Of a stretch of 64,000 nucleotides of DNA, positions 54,779 to 63,550 are shown one piece after another. The stretch lies in the NCBI GenBank assembly GCA_017627765.1, contig JAGAGD010000075.1:1-64000 (forward strand). The letters are read 5' to 3'. Position 1 is the first letter of the stretch. Each line of letters begins with the position of its first letter. Source of the stretch: Prevotella sp. (lineage in GTDB: Bacteria; Bacteroidota; Bacteroidia; Bacteroidales; Bacteroidaceae). The position numbers and the translations under genes were made by a program. Below the pieces are notes generated by a model. That model did not search any database. It was not told the DNA's origin and saw nothing but the letters and a program-made list of their open reading frames with translations.

Positions 54779-55920
54779 TATTCTTTGTTTTCACGCGGTT
54801 GTCTGCGGCGTTGGTTGTTGCGGTTGTTCTTCTTTTTCTTCTTCTTGCTCTTATCGAAGCGTGTAATGCTTTCGCTCTCCAGCAAGTCTTTAGAATTGTT
54901 ATTTCCGTTAGCTTGTTGCTCGCTTGTCAGAGAGAGAGGTTTCTCTCCGCTCTTGTTTATCGCGATAATCTCATTAGCTCTCTTCACGCTTATAGTTTCC
55001 AGGTTGGCAGCCATGCGCTTGTCAGTAGAGTAGGTGAGAAGTCCTGCAAGAATATCAGACTTGAACAGATAGTAGTCGTTGTCTTGGGTCTGAAGGATAA
55101 TGTCCTTGCCTGGAATTTGTTTTCCTGCTTCAATATAGTTATCAACCTCATAGTTGAGACAGCATTTCAGTTTTGCACACATTCCCGCCAGTTTCTGCGG
55201 ATTGAGCGAGATGTCTTGGAATCGGGCTGCATTGGTGCTGACTGACACGAAGTTTTTCATCCATGTAGCGCAGCAGAGTTCTCTTCCGCAAGGACCTGTT
55301 CCTCCGATTCTGCCTGCTTCTTGGCGTGCTCCGATCTGCTTCATCTCAATCTTTACATGGAATGCTGCTGCTAAATCTTTAATGAGTTGGCGGAAGTCTA
55401 CTCGTTCATCGGCAATATAGTAGAAGATGGCTTTGTTGCCGTCGCCTTGAAATTCCACATCGCCAATTTTCATGTCGAGCCCGAGTCCCTTTGCAATCTC
55501 TCGGCTGCGAATCATGGTTTCGTGTTCACGTGCCTTTGCCTCTTGGTATTTCTCCATGTCTACAGGCTTGGCTATGCGATATATACGTTTTATGTCGTCT
55601 TCCGATTTCAGGTTGGCTTTTTTCACTTGCAGTTTTACGAGTTGTCCTGTCAGCGTGACAACGCCGATGTCGTGTCCTGGACTTGCTTCCACTGCAACAA
55701 TGTCTCCTTTCTTCAGGTCAAGATTGTTTATGTTGTGGTAGTAGCCCTTTCTGGTATTCTTAAACTGTACTTCAACCAAGTCGGTAGACTCATTGTTGTC
55801 AGGTACGTCGGCAAGATAGTCGTAGGTATTCAGTTGCTTGTCTTGCCTTCCAATACCTTTTCGGCACAGTCCACGTTGGCATCCGTGCCATATCTCGAAT
55901 TTCATATCTTTGTAGTCCAT
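54778..55920 (-). CDS. ricT: PSP1/RicT family regulatory iron-sulfur protein
   Basis: The 380-residue protein has the PSP1 domain: VEVQFKNTRKGYYHN, VAVEASPGHDIGVVTLTG, REHETMIRSREIAKGLGLDMKIGDVEFQGDGNKAIFYYIADERVDFRQLI and the cysteine cluster GPCGRELCCATWM ... GMCAKLKCCLNYE, which in RicT holds an iron-sulfur cluster. A basic low-complexity tail (KKKKKKNNRNNQRRR) ends it. In Bacillus RicT works with RicA and RicF in RNA processing. I start at 55920 (MDYKDMKFEIWHG); an in-frame ATG at 55995, 15 bases after holB, is the alternative. Confidence 0.9.
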   Translation of the reverse strand: MDYKDMKFEIWHGCQRGLCRKGIGRQDKQLNTYDYLADVPDNNESTDLVEVQFKNTRKGYYHNINNLDLKKGDIVAVEASPGHDIGVVTLTGQLVKLQVKKANLKSEDDIKRIYRIAKPVDMEKYQEAKAREHETMIRSREIAKGLGLDMKIGDVEFQGDGNKAIFYYIADERVDFRQLIKDLAAAFHVKIEMKQIGARQEAGRIGGTGPCGRELCCATWMKNFVSVSTNAARFQDISLNPQKLAGMCAKLKCCLNYEVDNYIEAGKQIPGKDIILQTQDNDYYLFKSDILAGLLTYSTDKRMAANLETISVKRANEIIAINKSGEKPLSLTSEQQANGNNNSKDLLESESITRFDKSKKKKKKNNRNNQRRRQPRENKE

Positions 55921-56010
55921 CGTTATGTTTGTCTGATGTTGATAAATATATTTAGTGATTCTTCGTGCAACGGGCTTTTTTGTGTCCGTCAGCATTTTGA
56001 ATTCGTATTC

Positions 56011-57156
56011 CTAATCCTTTTTGATAAGCAGCATAATCATTTTCAGCGACAGGTCGAAGAAAACAATCTTAGGGTTGGCATTTTGTCCGATGTCTCTGTG
56101 GCATCTGCCCAGCAGTTCTTGTATTTCTATTACGTTAGCCTCGTTTATGAATGGAGCAAAACGGCGGGTGAAATTCTCCTCCTCCTCAGTCATGTAGGTG
56201 AGTTCTGGAATATGGAAATTATACATGAAACTCTCTCTAATCATGTGCATGAAGTAAGATAGCATCCGTCGCTGCTTCTCCCTGCCCAGTGATGCGATGT
56301 TGTCAGTCCATTTCTTTAGGTCGCCAATCTTTCTTTCGTAAGCCCTTCTCATCAGTATTATGAACATATCGAGAAAGAACTTATTTTCGCTGCCTGCATC
56401 AAGCTCTTCTAGTGCTTTTGTCCAACTGCCGTTGCTCAGTCTGGCTATTCTCATAGCAGTCTCCGCCTCAATGCCTCGCAGTTGTTGCAGGCTGTTGCTC
56501 AGTGCTTCAGTGTCTATTCGGGGAATATCTATGCGCTGAGTTCGGCTGCGAATGGTTTCAAGCAGTTTCTCTGGTTCTTCTGAAACCATCACGAATACAG
56601 TCTGCTGTGGTGGTTCTTCCAGAATCTTCAGCAACTTGTTGGCGCTTGTCAGGTTCATTCGTTCAGGCATCCATATTATTGAAACCTTATAGCCTCCCTG
56701 ACTTGATTTCAGCGATAGTTTCTTCGATAGTTCATCGCTTTCAGCACCAGTTATAATGGCCTGTTGGTTTTCGGCATTCATCGCCTCCATCCAGTCGTTA
56801 ATGGTGAAGTATGCACCGCTTGAGATTAGTTCGTGCCATTGGCTTGCAAAGTCTGAACTCACAGGTTGATGTTCCGACGACATGCTTTTCAGCTTTATCG
56901 TAGGATAGGTGAAATGCAAGTCTGGGTGCTCCCATTTTCTCAGCATTGCAATTTGTCTTGCTTCATGTTCCGACAACTCGCTTCCTTCACAGTCTTTCTC
57001 ACCGAGAAGATAAGAAGCAAAAGCCATAGCCAGTGCCAGTTTTCCGCATCCCTGCGGTCCGCAAAGAAGAAGAGCGTTAGGCACGCGGTTCTCATCTACA
57101 AGTGTACGTAGACGTTCCTTTGCCTTCTGCTGTCCTATTACTTCACTGAATTTCAT
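56011..57156 (-). CDS. holB: DNA polymerase III subunit delta' (clamp loader)
   Basis: The 381-residue AAA+ protein has MKFSEVIGQQKAKERLRTLVDENRVPNALLLCGPQGCGKLALA (modified Walker A), and KILEEPPQQTVFVMVSEEPEKLLETIRSRTQRIDIP (sensor and arginine-finger SRTQ region), typical of delta'. It is part of the machine that loads the DnaN clamp. The usual four-cysteine zinc module is missing, as expected for delta'. It leads the operon holB-ricT-gldH behind a consensus promoter. Confidence 0.9.
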   Translation of the reverse strand: MKFSEVIGQQKAKERLRTLVDENRVPNALLLCGPQGCGKLALAMAFASYLLGEKDCEGSELSEHEARQIAMLRKWEHPDLHFTYPTIKLKSMSSEHQPVSSDFASQWHELISSGAYFTINDWMEAMNAENQQAIITGAESDELSKKLSLKSSQGGYKVSIIWMPERMNLTSANKLLKILEEPPQQTVFVMVSEEPEKLLETIRSRTQRIDIPRIDTEALSNSLQQLRGIEAETAMRIARLSNGSWTKALEELDAGSENKFFLDMFIILMRRAYERKIGDLKKWTDNIASLGREKQRRMLSYFMHMIRESFMYNFHIPELTYMTEEEENFTRRFAPFINEANVIEIQELLGRCHRDIGQNANPKIVFFDLSLKMIMLLIKKD

Positions 57157-57204
57157 GCTGTCTGCTTACTTCTTTTGTTTGCCAGTTTAAACTGTTACAG
57201 TCTG

Positions 57205-57235
57205 CAAAGTTACGAAAAATTGAGTGCAAGACAAA
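57205..57235 (-). promoter_or_regulatory. Promoter of holB-ricT-gldH
   Basis: Minus strand TTTG, 19 bases, TAACTTTG, an exact consensus match, about 50 nt before the ATG. Confidence 0.75.
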
Positions 57236-57297
57236 AGAATTTCATTTCTTTTTTATGCTAAAAGATTTGTTCTTAACTCTTTGCAAAGGGTAAAGAC

Positions 57298-58008
57298 CTA
57301 TCTCAGAATTTTCTTTATTTGCTTTTCCGTAGCGTCTGGGAGCAGGCGCATGAGGTGTTCTGTCATGCGCAGGTATGATTCTTCTGGCGTGTGGTGGCAA
57401 AGGCTGGCATCCTTTCCGAGCAGGAGTTCTGGAGTTGTAAGCAGCGACCATCCGAAACCGTATTCATGCCCATGCTTGTCCGTAGGGTAGACAAAATTTT
57501 CTGTAACAATGTAGCATGCCATTTGCAAACGCTTGATGTATGCATCAAACTTTCCTCTCATCTTCGGACCAGTGAAACCGCAGGCTGCACGCAGTTCTCG
57601 CGTAATCATGCTGCCGTTCTCGCGCAATGTCATCAATATGGCTTCCTCTATAGTTCCCTCCTCAGGTCTTGGGCTTTGGCTGCGCCGCCAGTTGTAGAAA
57701 TCGGGCCACCACTCGCGGCTTACGAATCCTGCTTTGCCTGAGAAGAACTTGCCATATACACAATTTCCTTCTGTAACAACAGGACCTTTCCATTGCCATA
57801 GCGGCCACTCCCACGAACCGTCAGGGAACTCTGTGAAGCGGCACTCCTCAGCCATCATACTTTCTGCGCAGAATCCTTCTATGCCACTTTCCAGCAGAGG
57901 GAGAAATCCCACTTGCTGAATACACTCAATCAGTTCTGGGCAGGAATGAATCTCGTAGCGTTGCTCTTTTTCTTGGTTTCTAAGGAAATAATCTGCAAAT
58001 GCGCTCAT
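57298..58008 (-). CDS. AlkZ-related winged-helix protein
   Basis: The 236-residue protein contains a winged-helix part (about 118-165: TIEEAILMTLRENGSMITRELRAACGFTGPKMRGKFDAYIKRLQM) and aromatic blocks WWPDFYNWRR and YGFGWSLLTTPELLLG, resembling AlkZ/YcaQ-like DNA glycosylase relatives. It is shorter than YcaQ (about 400) and the QxD catalytic motif is not seen, so glycosylase activity is doubtful. It sits upstream of the holB promoter on the same strand. Confidence 0.55.
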   Translation of the reverse strand: MSAFADYFLRNQEKEQRYEIHSCPELIECIQQVGFLPLLESGIEGFCAESMMAEECRFTEFPDGSWEWPLWQWKGPVVTEGNCVYGKFFSGKAGFVSREWWPDFYNWRRSQSPRPEEGTIEEAILMTLRENGSMITRELRAACGFTGPKMRGKFDAYIKRLQMACYIVTENFVYPTDKHGHEYGFGWSLLTTPELLLGKDASLCHHTPEESYLRMTEHLMRLLPDATEKQIKKILR

Positions 58009-58103
58009 GTTGTTTTCTATATTGTTAAGTTTAATTTTTTGTTTTTATGAAGTTATTTTAAATATTAAAAGTAATCTTAACTTACGAATAGTAATATTTA
58101 TAT

Positions 58104-58688
58104 TTATGAGTGTTGCCAATAGTCTAACAACCTGCCATAGTCATTCCACTCGCCGAACATGCGGTTTGCTTTTGTCTCTTTTATAAGATGTGCCAAAGCT
58201 TTGCTGTAAGTCTCTGGTGCACGTTTCTTATAGAATGCCACGTTGTAAGCACGAATGCGCTGATAGAGTGGTGGAAATGTACGGAATTTTGTCCATACAC
58301 GAGCAGCCTTCAAAGCCGACTCTATATCCTTGTCCATCCTAAAACTGCGTACTCCCATCGGTGGTAGCACTTGTCGTCCAGCATCAGTCATTAGTCCCAA
58401 GTGTTCCAGTCTGCGAACACGTTCTTTGTTCAACTCCGTCCATGGGCTTACTTTCCTTCTCGGCGAGAAACGCTGCATCATCTTCCCATTGATTTCCCTG
58501 TAGTGACTGTCAATCCACCCGAAGCAAAGAGCCTCTTCAACGGCATCGAGATACCAGAGCTGTTCATTGTCAGTCGGTCGCCCTCGTCTTACAGCCACCC
58601 AGCATTCTCTTGCTGTCCAGCAGTTAGTCTCAAGCCACTGGCGAAACTCACAACGTTTAGTTATATTCAGAATGTTTTGATATTCCAT
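58104..58688 (-). CDS. YdeI/OmpD-associated family protein
   Basis: The 194-residue cytoplasmic protein has the family core LWYLDAVEEALCFGWIDSHYREINGKMMQRFSPRRKVSPWTELNKERVRRLEHLGLM. E. coli YdeI is linked to bacteriocin protection and envelope stress, but no molecular role is known. The ATG at 58688 is supported by a -7 box upstream; a TTG 15 bases earlier is in frame. Confidence 0.82.
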   Translation of the reverse strand: MEYQNILNITKRCEFRQWLETNCWTARECWVAVRRGRPTDNEQLWYLDAVEEALCFGWIDSHYREINGKMMQRFSPRRKVSPWTELNKERVRRLEHLGLMTDAGRQVLPPMGVRSFRMDKDIESALKAARVWTKFRTFPPLYQRIRAYNVAFYKKRAPETYSKALAHLIKETKANRMFGEWNDYGRLLDYWQHS

Positions 58689-58720
58689 GAAATGCCGAGT
58701 CAATTAATGTATTCCAATTG

Positions 58721-58728
58721 CAAATTTA
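58721..58728 (-). promoter_or_regulatory. -7 element of the YdeI-family gene
   Basis: TAAATTTG on the minus strand, 32 bases before the ATG; only a weak TTTC partner at short spacing. Confidence 0.4.
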
Positions 58729-59019
58729 CAAAAATATTGGAAACTGAAATCCACATATTGATAAAAAAACTAATCTTGCTTTACTTAATATCTGAAATTA
58801 TACGCATGCAGAAGTATGATAAACTTGACAAAACGAGAAAAAGCGTGTAATGTTTCTTCATAAAAGTTGAAACAATTATCAATTTAAAAGTCTTCCCTTT
58901 GTCTGGGTCCACAATGTTTCTGGGATAAAAACTCAATAAGTGATGAGCTCAAGAACAGGTACAATTCTTAGATATAGAGGCGGTTGTGGTTAAAAAAGTC
59001 TTAATATGACTCAGAAAGT

Positions 59020-59050
59020 TTTGCTGTTTAGAAAAATAATAGTAATTTTG
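59020..59050 (+). promoter_or_regulatory. Promoter of tnaA with long leader
   Basis: TTTG (59020-59023), 19 bases, TAATTTTG (59043-59050), an exact consensus match. The leader would be about 290 nt, the longest predicted in the window, and holds two short open frames (59073-59153 and 59170-59214). From 58729 to 59019 I see nothing else. Confidence 0.65.
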
Positions 59051-59072
59051 CATCGAATAAACTGAATTGTAA

Positions 59073-59153
59073 ATGAAAAGCAAGTCAATAGCACACATAA
59101 TTGTTTTTCGCAAGTTTATAAATATTAAAGAGCGCGACGAATTCGTTCTGTAA
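59073..59153 (+). CDS. Candidate leader peptide of tryptophanase (TnaC-like position)
   Basis: A 26-codon frame begins about 20 nt after the predicted transcription start and ends 190 bases before tnaA. Its middle reads I-A-H-I-I-V-F-R-K-F-I-N-I; E. coli TnaC reads I-L-H-I-C-V-T-S-K-W-F-N-I at the equivalent place, seven of thirteen identical. It lacks the regulatory Trp12, Asp16 and the C-terminal Pro, and ends in V-L. Without comparison to relatives it may be chance; the position is what makes it interesting. Confidence 0.3.
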   Translation: MKSKSIAHIIVFRKFINIKERDEFVL

Positions 59154-59343
59154 TATTGTTTTTCGGAATATGACGGCAGCAGAGTTATACGTTTTTGAGT
59201 TGCCTTCATGTTAGTAAAGTGTGTTTTTCCTGAACTGTTTTTTTCTGAATAAACCCTGAAACCTCTCTGACAAAGGAAGGCTATAAAGGAAATTATAATA
59301 AAAACATCATTTATAAATCTTTTAAAAAATTATCATTAAAGCT

Positions 59344-60720
59344 ATGGAAATACCTTTTGCAGAAGCGTGGAAAATCAAAATGGTTGAACCGCTGCGTAAG
59401 AGCACACGCGAGGAGCGTGAACAATGGTTGAAAGAAGCTCACTACAACGTATTCATGTTGAAGGCTGAGCAGGTTTACATCGACTGTCTGACCGACTCTG
59501 GTACAGGTGCAATGTCTGACCGTCAGTGGTCTGCAATGATGCTTGGTGACGAGAGCTATGCTGGTGCTACATCTTTCTATAAGTTCGAGGAAGTTGTTCA
59601 GCGCATCTTCGGTTTCAAGTATGTCATCCCTACTCATCAGGGTCGTGCTGCTGAGAACGTACTCTTCTCTTATCTTGTTAAGGAAGGTATGGTTGTTCCT
59701 GGCAACGCTCACTTCGACACAACAAAGGGACACATCGAGTATCGCAAGGCTAAGGCTATCGACGTAACAATCGACGAGGCTAAGGACACACAGCTCGAAA
59801 TTCCTTTCAAGGGTAATGTTTCTCTCGAAAAGCTTGAGAAGGTACTCGTTGAAAACAAGGGCAACGTTCCTTTCATGGTACTTACTGTTACTAACAATAC
59901 TGTTGGTGGACAGCCTGTTTCTATGAAGAACATCCGCGAAACTTGCGAGCTATGTCACAAGTATGGTGTGCCTGTAGTTATGGACTCTGCTCGTTTTGCT
60001 GAGAACTCTTACTTCATCAAGACTCGCGAGGAAGGCTATGCTGACAAGTCAATCAAGGAGATTGCAAAGGAAATGTACAGCTATGTTGACGCTATGACAA
60101 TGTCTGCTAAGAAAGACGGACTTGTTAACATGGGTGGTTTCATCGCTACAAACAACAAGGAATGGTATGAAGGTGCAAAGCAGTTCTGTATTCCTTTCGA
60201 AGGCTTCCTCACATACGGTGGCCTGAATGGTCGTGACCTTAACGCTCTTGCTGTTGGTCTCGATGAGAATACAGAGTTCGATATGCTTGAGACTCGTATC
60301 CATCAGGTTCAGTATCTTGCTAAGAAACTTGACGAATACGGAATTCCTTACCAACGTCCCGTTGGTGGCCATGCTCTCTTCATCGATGCTGACAAGGTGC
60401 TCTGCAATGTTCCTAAGGAAGAGTTCCCTGCACAGACACTGACTTGCGAGTTGTATCTTGAGGCTGGTATACGTGGTTGCGAGATTGGTTATATCCTCGC
60501 TGACCGTGACCCAGTGACACGCGAGAACCGCTTTGGTGGTCTTGACCTCCTCCGTCTGTGCATCGCTCGTCGTGTTTATACAGACAACCACATGGATGTT
60601 ATCGCTGCTGCACTGAAGAACGTTTACGATCGTCGTAACGAAATCACTCGTGGTGTTGCCATCGAATGGGAAGCTCCATTGATGCGTCACTTCACGGTTC
60701 AGCTGAAGCGTCTTGGTTAA
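59344..60720 (+). CDS. tnaA: Tryptophanase
   Basis: The 458-residue PLP beta-eliminating lyase splits tryptophan to indole, pyruvate and ammonia. It has IDCLTDSGTGAMSD, PTHQGRAAENVLF, VVMDSARFAENSYFIK and the PLP lysine in MTMSAKKDGLVNMGG (K257). The substrate-pocket segment reads AGIRGCEIG, as in tryptophanases (IRAVEIG), whereas tyrosine phenol-lyases have RSMERG, so tryptophanase is favoured. Codon use (many GCT, GGT, CGT) suggests strong expression. It has its own promoter and a strong terminator. Confidence 0.88.
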   Translation: MEIPFAEAWKIKMVEPLRKSTREEREQWLKEAHYNVFMLKAEQVYIDCLTDSGTGAMSDRQWSAMMLGDESYAGATSFYKFEEVVQRIFGFKYVIPTHQGRAAENVLFSYLVKEGMVVPGNAHFDTTKGHIEYRKAKAIDVTIDEAKDTQLEIPFKGNVSLEKLEKVLVENKGNVPFMVLTVTNNTVGGQPVSMKNIRETCELCHKYGVPVVMDSARFAENSYFIKTREEGYADKSIKEIAKEMYSYVDAMTMSAKKDGLVNMGGFIATNNKEWYEGAKQFCIPFEGFLTYGGLNGRDLNALAVGLDENTEFDMLETRIHQVQYLAKKLDEYGIPYQRPVGGHALFIDADKVLCNVPKEEFPAQTLTCELYLEAGIRGCEIGYILADRDPVTRENRFGGLDLLRLCIARRVYTDNHMDVIAAALKNVYDRRNEITRGVAIEWEAPLMRHFTVQLKRLG

Positions 60721-60740
60721 TCCACTGCGATTTAGAAACG

Positions 60741-60779
60741 AAAAAACGTCGGAGCAATGACTGTTCCGACGTTTTTTTT
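60741..60779. terminator. Terminator between tnaA and the DUF1648 gene
   Basis: AAAAAACGTCGGA / TCCGACGTTTTTT stem (60741-60753 with 60765-60777), flanked by A and T runs, so it can serve both convergent genes. Confidence 0.85.
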
Positions 60780-60797
60780 ATGTATATGCCTGACGCC

Positions 60798-61319
60798 TCA
60801 CGCCTTTGTCTTCCTTATGCGTACGCTGTAGTAGGTAATCACGGCAAACATAGCCGCTACCAGACACCACATGGCTATGGTGTATACATACGAATTGCAG
60901 ACAATCATCAGCACGATGTCTACAAACAGTAGAGCAATGATGATGCAGATAATGCGCAACATCCTTATAGCCATAGCGATATGCACAGGCTTCGTAACCT
61001 TCACGGGCAGGTTGATGAAGCGCGGATGGTAAGCCGATGCAATCAAAAGGGCAGTAGTCAGTGTGCCAACGATGCCGAGAATCCACAGCGTATGTTTGCT
61101 CCCAAAGTTGTCGGCATTGCCCGTCAGGTCGAAATGTGTGGGTATCCGGTTGGGCAAGTCCTTGAAGTAGTAGGCAATGAGAGCCCACATCACGATGACT
61201 ATCAATGCTGCAACAACCTCAAATATAGTGCCTTCCTTTGTTCGGTAAACACGCACGTTGCGTAAGTCTTTGTTGCCTTTCATTCTTAATGTGTCGAAAA
61301 TGTCTTCAATGTTAATCAT
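60798..61319 (-). CDS. DUF1648-type membrane protein
   Basis: The 173-residue protein has four membrane helices. Residues 50-75 carry the DUF1648 hallmark LPNRIPTHFDLTGNADNFGSK, also found in SdpI immunity proteins. An N-terminal cytoplasmic stretch with VYRTKEGTIFE is shared with the next gene upstream, which is a diverged paralogue. It is the last gene of the SPFH operon. Confidence 0.8.
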   Translation of the reverse strand: MINIEDIFDTLRMKGNKDLRNVRVYRTKEGTIFEVVAALIVIVMWALIAYYFKDLPNRIPTHFDLTGNADNFGSKHTLWILGIVGTLTTALLIASAYHPRFINLPVKVTKPVHIAMAIRMLRIICIIIALLFVDIVLMIVCNSYVYTIAMWCLVAAMFAVITYYSVRIRKTKA

Positions 61320-61338
61320 ATTTGTATCCCTTTAATCT

Positions 61339-61890
61339 TTATTTCTTGTCAGATATATATTTTTTTCTCATTTTGTACATGAAATATGCAATGACAACAA
61401 CAAAAATGCAAAAATAGCCTGGAAAAATGTATATCGTATAGTCTCCCTCAAATGGGTCAATGTCTATATAGTATGTCAAAACAAGCATTATAGGTCCTAA
61501 TAAAGACAGAAATATAGCCGTACTTCTATTAAGACGTGTGTATGCTAAAAGATTTTCTTTGGTTATGTGTTTTAATGGTACAGGCAGCCTTTTAGTGAAA
61601 TATGGCTTAACCAAAAATATTAGGCATCCAATTGTTATTGTTGTTTCCTTTATCCATATATCTTTTATTATAGTGAATTCAAAACCTAAATTCAAATACT
61701 CCACGCTCGCAGCATATGGATTTTCTTGGAAAAACGCTATTTTGATAATCATTAACCATGTCAATAAAATGACAAGTCCTGTGATTAGCTCAAAGATGGT
61801 GCTCTCCTTAGTACGCTTTATCCTGACAGGAGTGTCAGAGTTGTTTTTGTTATGTGTAAATAGAGTTATTATAATGCTAAAAAAGTCCAT
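61339..61890 (-). CDS. Small membrane protein, diverged paralogue of the DUF1648 neighbour
   Basis: The 183-residue protein has about four helices and begins its conserved part with RIKRTKESTIFELITGLVILLTW, lining up with RVYRTKEGTIFEVVAALIVIVMW in the downstream gene. The PNRIPTHFD motif of DUF1648 is lost. The two genes are 19 bases apart and look like a tandem duplication. This copy is more AT-rich. Confidence 0.7.
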   Translation of the reverse strand: MDFFSIIITLFTHNKNNSDTPVRIKRTKESTIFELITGLVILLTWLMIIKIAFFQENPYAASVEYLNLGFEFTIIKDIWIKETTITIGCLIFLVKPYFTKRLPVPLKHITKENLLAYTRLNRSTAIFLSLLGPIMLVLTYYIDIDPFEGDYTIYIFPGYFCIFVVVIAYFMYKMRKKYISDKK

Positions 61891-61904
61891 AATTTATTTT
61901 TCTT

Positions 61905-62099
61905 TTATTCTTCTTTTTCTTCGACATCAGTTTTAGTTTTCTTTTTCGGCTTTGGCAGTCGTCCGCTTTTGCGCAGTGCCTCGTTGATAATCCACTGCAG
62001 CTGCCCGTTTGTCGACCTGAATTCGTCGGCAGCCCATGCTTCTATGGCAGCCATTGTGTCTTGGTCAACGCGTAATATGAAGTTCTTTGTCTTTTTCAT
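61905..62099 (-). CDS. Arc-type ribbon-helix-helix protein
   Basis: The 64-residue protein reads KNFILRVDQDTMAAIEAWAADEFRSTNGQLQWIINEALRKSG, the Arc/MetJ ribbon-helix-helix pattern: one DNA-contacting beta strand and two helices, working as a dimer. The charged tail (KPKKKTKTDVEEKEE) is variable. It lies between the SPFH gene (128 bases upstream) and the two membrane protein genes (14 bases), so it may regulate its own operon. Confidence 0.82.
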   Translation of the reverse strand: MKKTKNFILRVDQDTMAAIEAWAADEFRSTNGQLQWIINEALRKSGRLPKPKKKTKTDVEEKEE

Positions 62100-62117
62100 C
62101 TACAGTGTTTTTTTTTT

Positions 62118-62225
62118 GAGTTTCGAGTTGCCAGTCTTGAATTATTTGTTATTTTTTGCCCGATTAAGGGGAACTGTGAATAGCCAAATAACTTTAAAAA
62201 ACTCAAAACTGACAACTTGAAACTG
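62118..62225. repeat. Imperfect inverted repeat of AGTTT-rich arms between SPFH and Arc genes
   Basis: GAGTTTCGAGTTGCCAGTCT... (62118-62143) and the complement of 62200-62225 agree at 21 of 26 positions. On the minus strand it forms a hairpin ahead of a T-rich/A-rich boundary and could lower read-through from the SPFH gene. Confidence 0.55.
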
Positions 62226-62227
62226 AT

Positions 62228-63187
62228 TTAATGATTAAGCGTTCCTGTGTTTACTACAGGTTGAGCATTGTCGTCGCCACAGAGAACAACGAGCAGATTG
62301 CTTACCATTGCAGCTTTCTTGTCGTCGTCTAATTCAACAATTTCCTCGTCAGAAAGTTTGTCGAGAGCCATTTTCACCATACTTACAGCACCTTCCACTA
62401 TCTTCTCGCGGGCTGTGATTATGGCTGTTGCCTGCTGGCGGCGAAGCATTACTGCTGCAATTTCTGGTGCATAAGCAAGATAGTTGATGCGGGCTTCTAC
62501 AATTTCGATGCCAGCCATCAGCAGGCGTTCTTGCAGTTTAGCCTCCAACTCGCGGTTAATCTCATCGCCACCGCTACGAAGCGTTATCTCATCCGACTTC
62601 AAGTCGGTCTCGTCGTAGGCATATTGGCTTGCCACCTGGCGCAGAGCCGAGTCGCCCTGAATCTTCACGAAGTTCTCAAAAGCCGACATCAGTCCAGAAG
62701 TGCTTGCGCCAATGATTACTTCTTCTTTTCCTGCAACATTAGTCTTGGCTATAGTCTGCGAGTCTATTTCAAATATAGCCTTATAGGTGTCCTTCAGTTT
62801 CCATACTATAACCATTCCAATCATTACAGGATTACCGGTCTTGTCGTTCACCTTGATAGGAGCAGCATCGAGGTTGCGGGCACGCAGAGTAAGTTTCTTA
62901 GTGCTCATCAGAGGATTTATCCAGTAGTAGCCAGTGCGCTTAAAGGTTCCCTTATAGTTTCCGAAGAAAGTTATCACGCGTGCCTCTCCAGGTTCAAGCA
63001 TGATGAAACCGCACCAGATAAAAACAGAGAGTATGATTCCGATGATGCCATAAATGAACCAAAGATTCTCATAAATGATACTCAGCACTATTGCTGCAAT
63101 ACTTGCAAGTGTAATTAAAATGTTCAGAATCAACATCAAGAATCCGTTGACTGTCATTCCCTTGAATATAAATTCTTTTGTTTCCAT
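62228..63187 (-). CDS. SPFH/band 7 domain membrane protein
   Basis: The 319-residue protein has two N-terminal helices (about 12-60) and a band 7 domain starting [26 protein letters not shown], with a long helical part ([59 protein letters not shown]). Such proteins form large membrane rings that organise membrane proteases and other complexes. It leads the operon with the RHH protein and the two DUF1648-like proteins. The promoter at 63227 excludes an upstream TTG start, so ATG at 63187 is used. Confidence 0.87.
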   Translation of the reverse strand: METKEFIFKGMTVNGFLMLILNILITLASIAAIVLSIIYENLWFIYGIIGIILSVFIWCGFIMLEPGEARVITFFGNYKGTFKRTGYYWINPLMSTKKLTLRARNLDAAPIKVNDKTGNPVMIGMVIVWKLKDTYKAIFEIDSQTIAKTNVAGKEEVIIGASTSGLMSAFENFVKIQGDSALRQVASQYAYDETDLKSDEITLRSGGDEINRELEAKLQERLLMAGIEIVEARINYLAYAPEIAAVMLRRQQATAIITAREKIVEGAVSMVKMALDKLSDEEIVELDDDKKAAMVSNLLVVLCGDDNAQPVVNTGTLNH

Positions 63188-63208
63188 AGTTGAATTGTTT
63201 AAATAATT

Positions 63209-63234
63209 GATATCATTTTGATATCGCAAAGATA
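63209..63234 (-). promoter_or_regulatory. Promoter -7 element with two GATATC sites
   Basis: TATCTTTG (63234-63227, minus strand) is an exact -7 box, with TTGC 19 bases upstream as -33. Immediately downstream, over the transcription start, two GATATC palindromes (63220-63225 and 63209-63214) sit exactly 11 bp apart, one helical turn, as expected of operator half-sites for a small repressor such as the Arc-type protein of this operon. Confidence 0.5.
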
Positions 63235-63550
63235 TATGTTTTGTGTGAAGCTTGCAAGTAATTCCATTTCGATTTAATATTATTTAACTGAAAAGGAATT
63301 TGGAATTTGCTTTGTATGTTCTTCGTTTTTGTTGTGTTTAATGCTTTAATAATTATGTATTTGTTTTTTTAAAGGCATGAGTTCGAAGGTTTAAGTCAGA
63401 ATGTCTAATTAAGTTTCTCATAATCTTACTATAATGTTTTCTGAGAGATATTGATGAAAATAATAAGAAAAAGTTGTAAATTGCGTGCAATATTTCAAGA
63501 CTTCAGCGTTATATAATTAGAAACATTTAATAATTTAAGCATTTTATATC
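63235..63550. other. AT-rich spacer
   Basis: About 315 bases without a gene between the divergent SPFH and lipoprotein genes. TTGCGTGCAA at about 63482 is a small dyad; no consensus promoter for the rightward gene was found. Confidence 0.4.

Noticed and set aside
58949..59209. Leftward frame of 86 codons upstream of tnaA
   Set aside because: It lies antisense to the tnaA promoter and leader, with no promoter and no recognisable protein features.
59170..59214. Fourteen-codon frame as the tryptophanase leader peptide
   Set aside because: It contains no tryptophan and no TnaC-like residues; kept only as part of the leader description.
59344..60720. Tyrosine phenol-lyase instead of tryptophanase
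   Set aside because: Active-site segments DSARFAEN and IRGCEIG follow the tryptophanase pattern and lack the phenol-lyase arginine (RSMERG).
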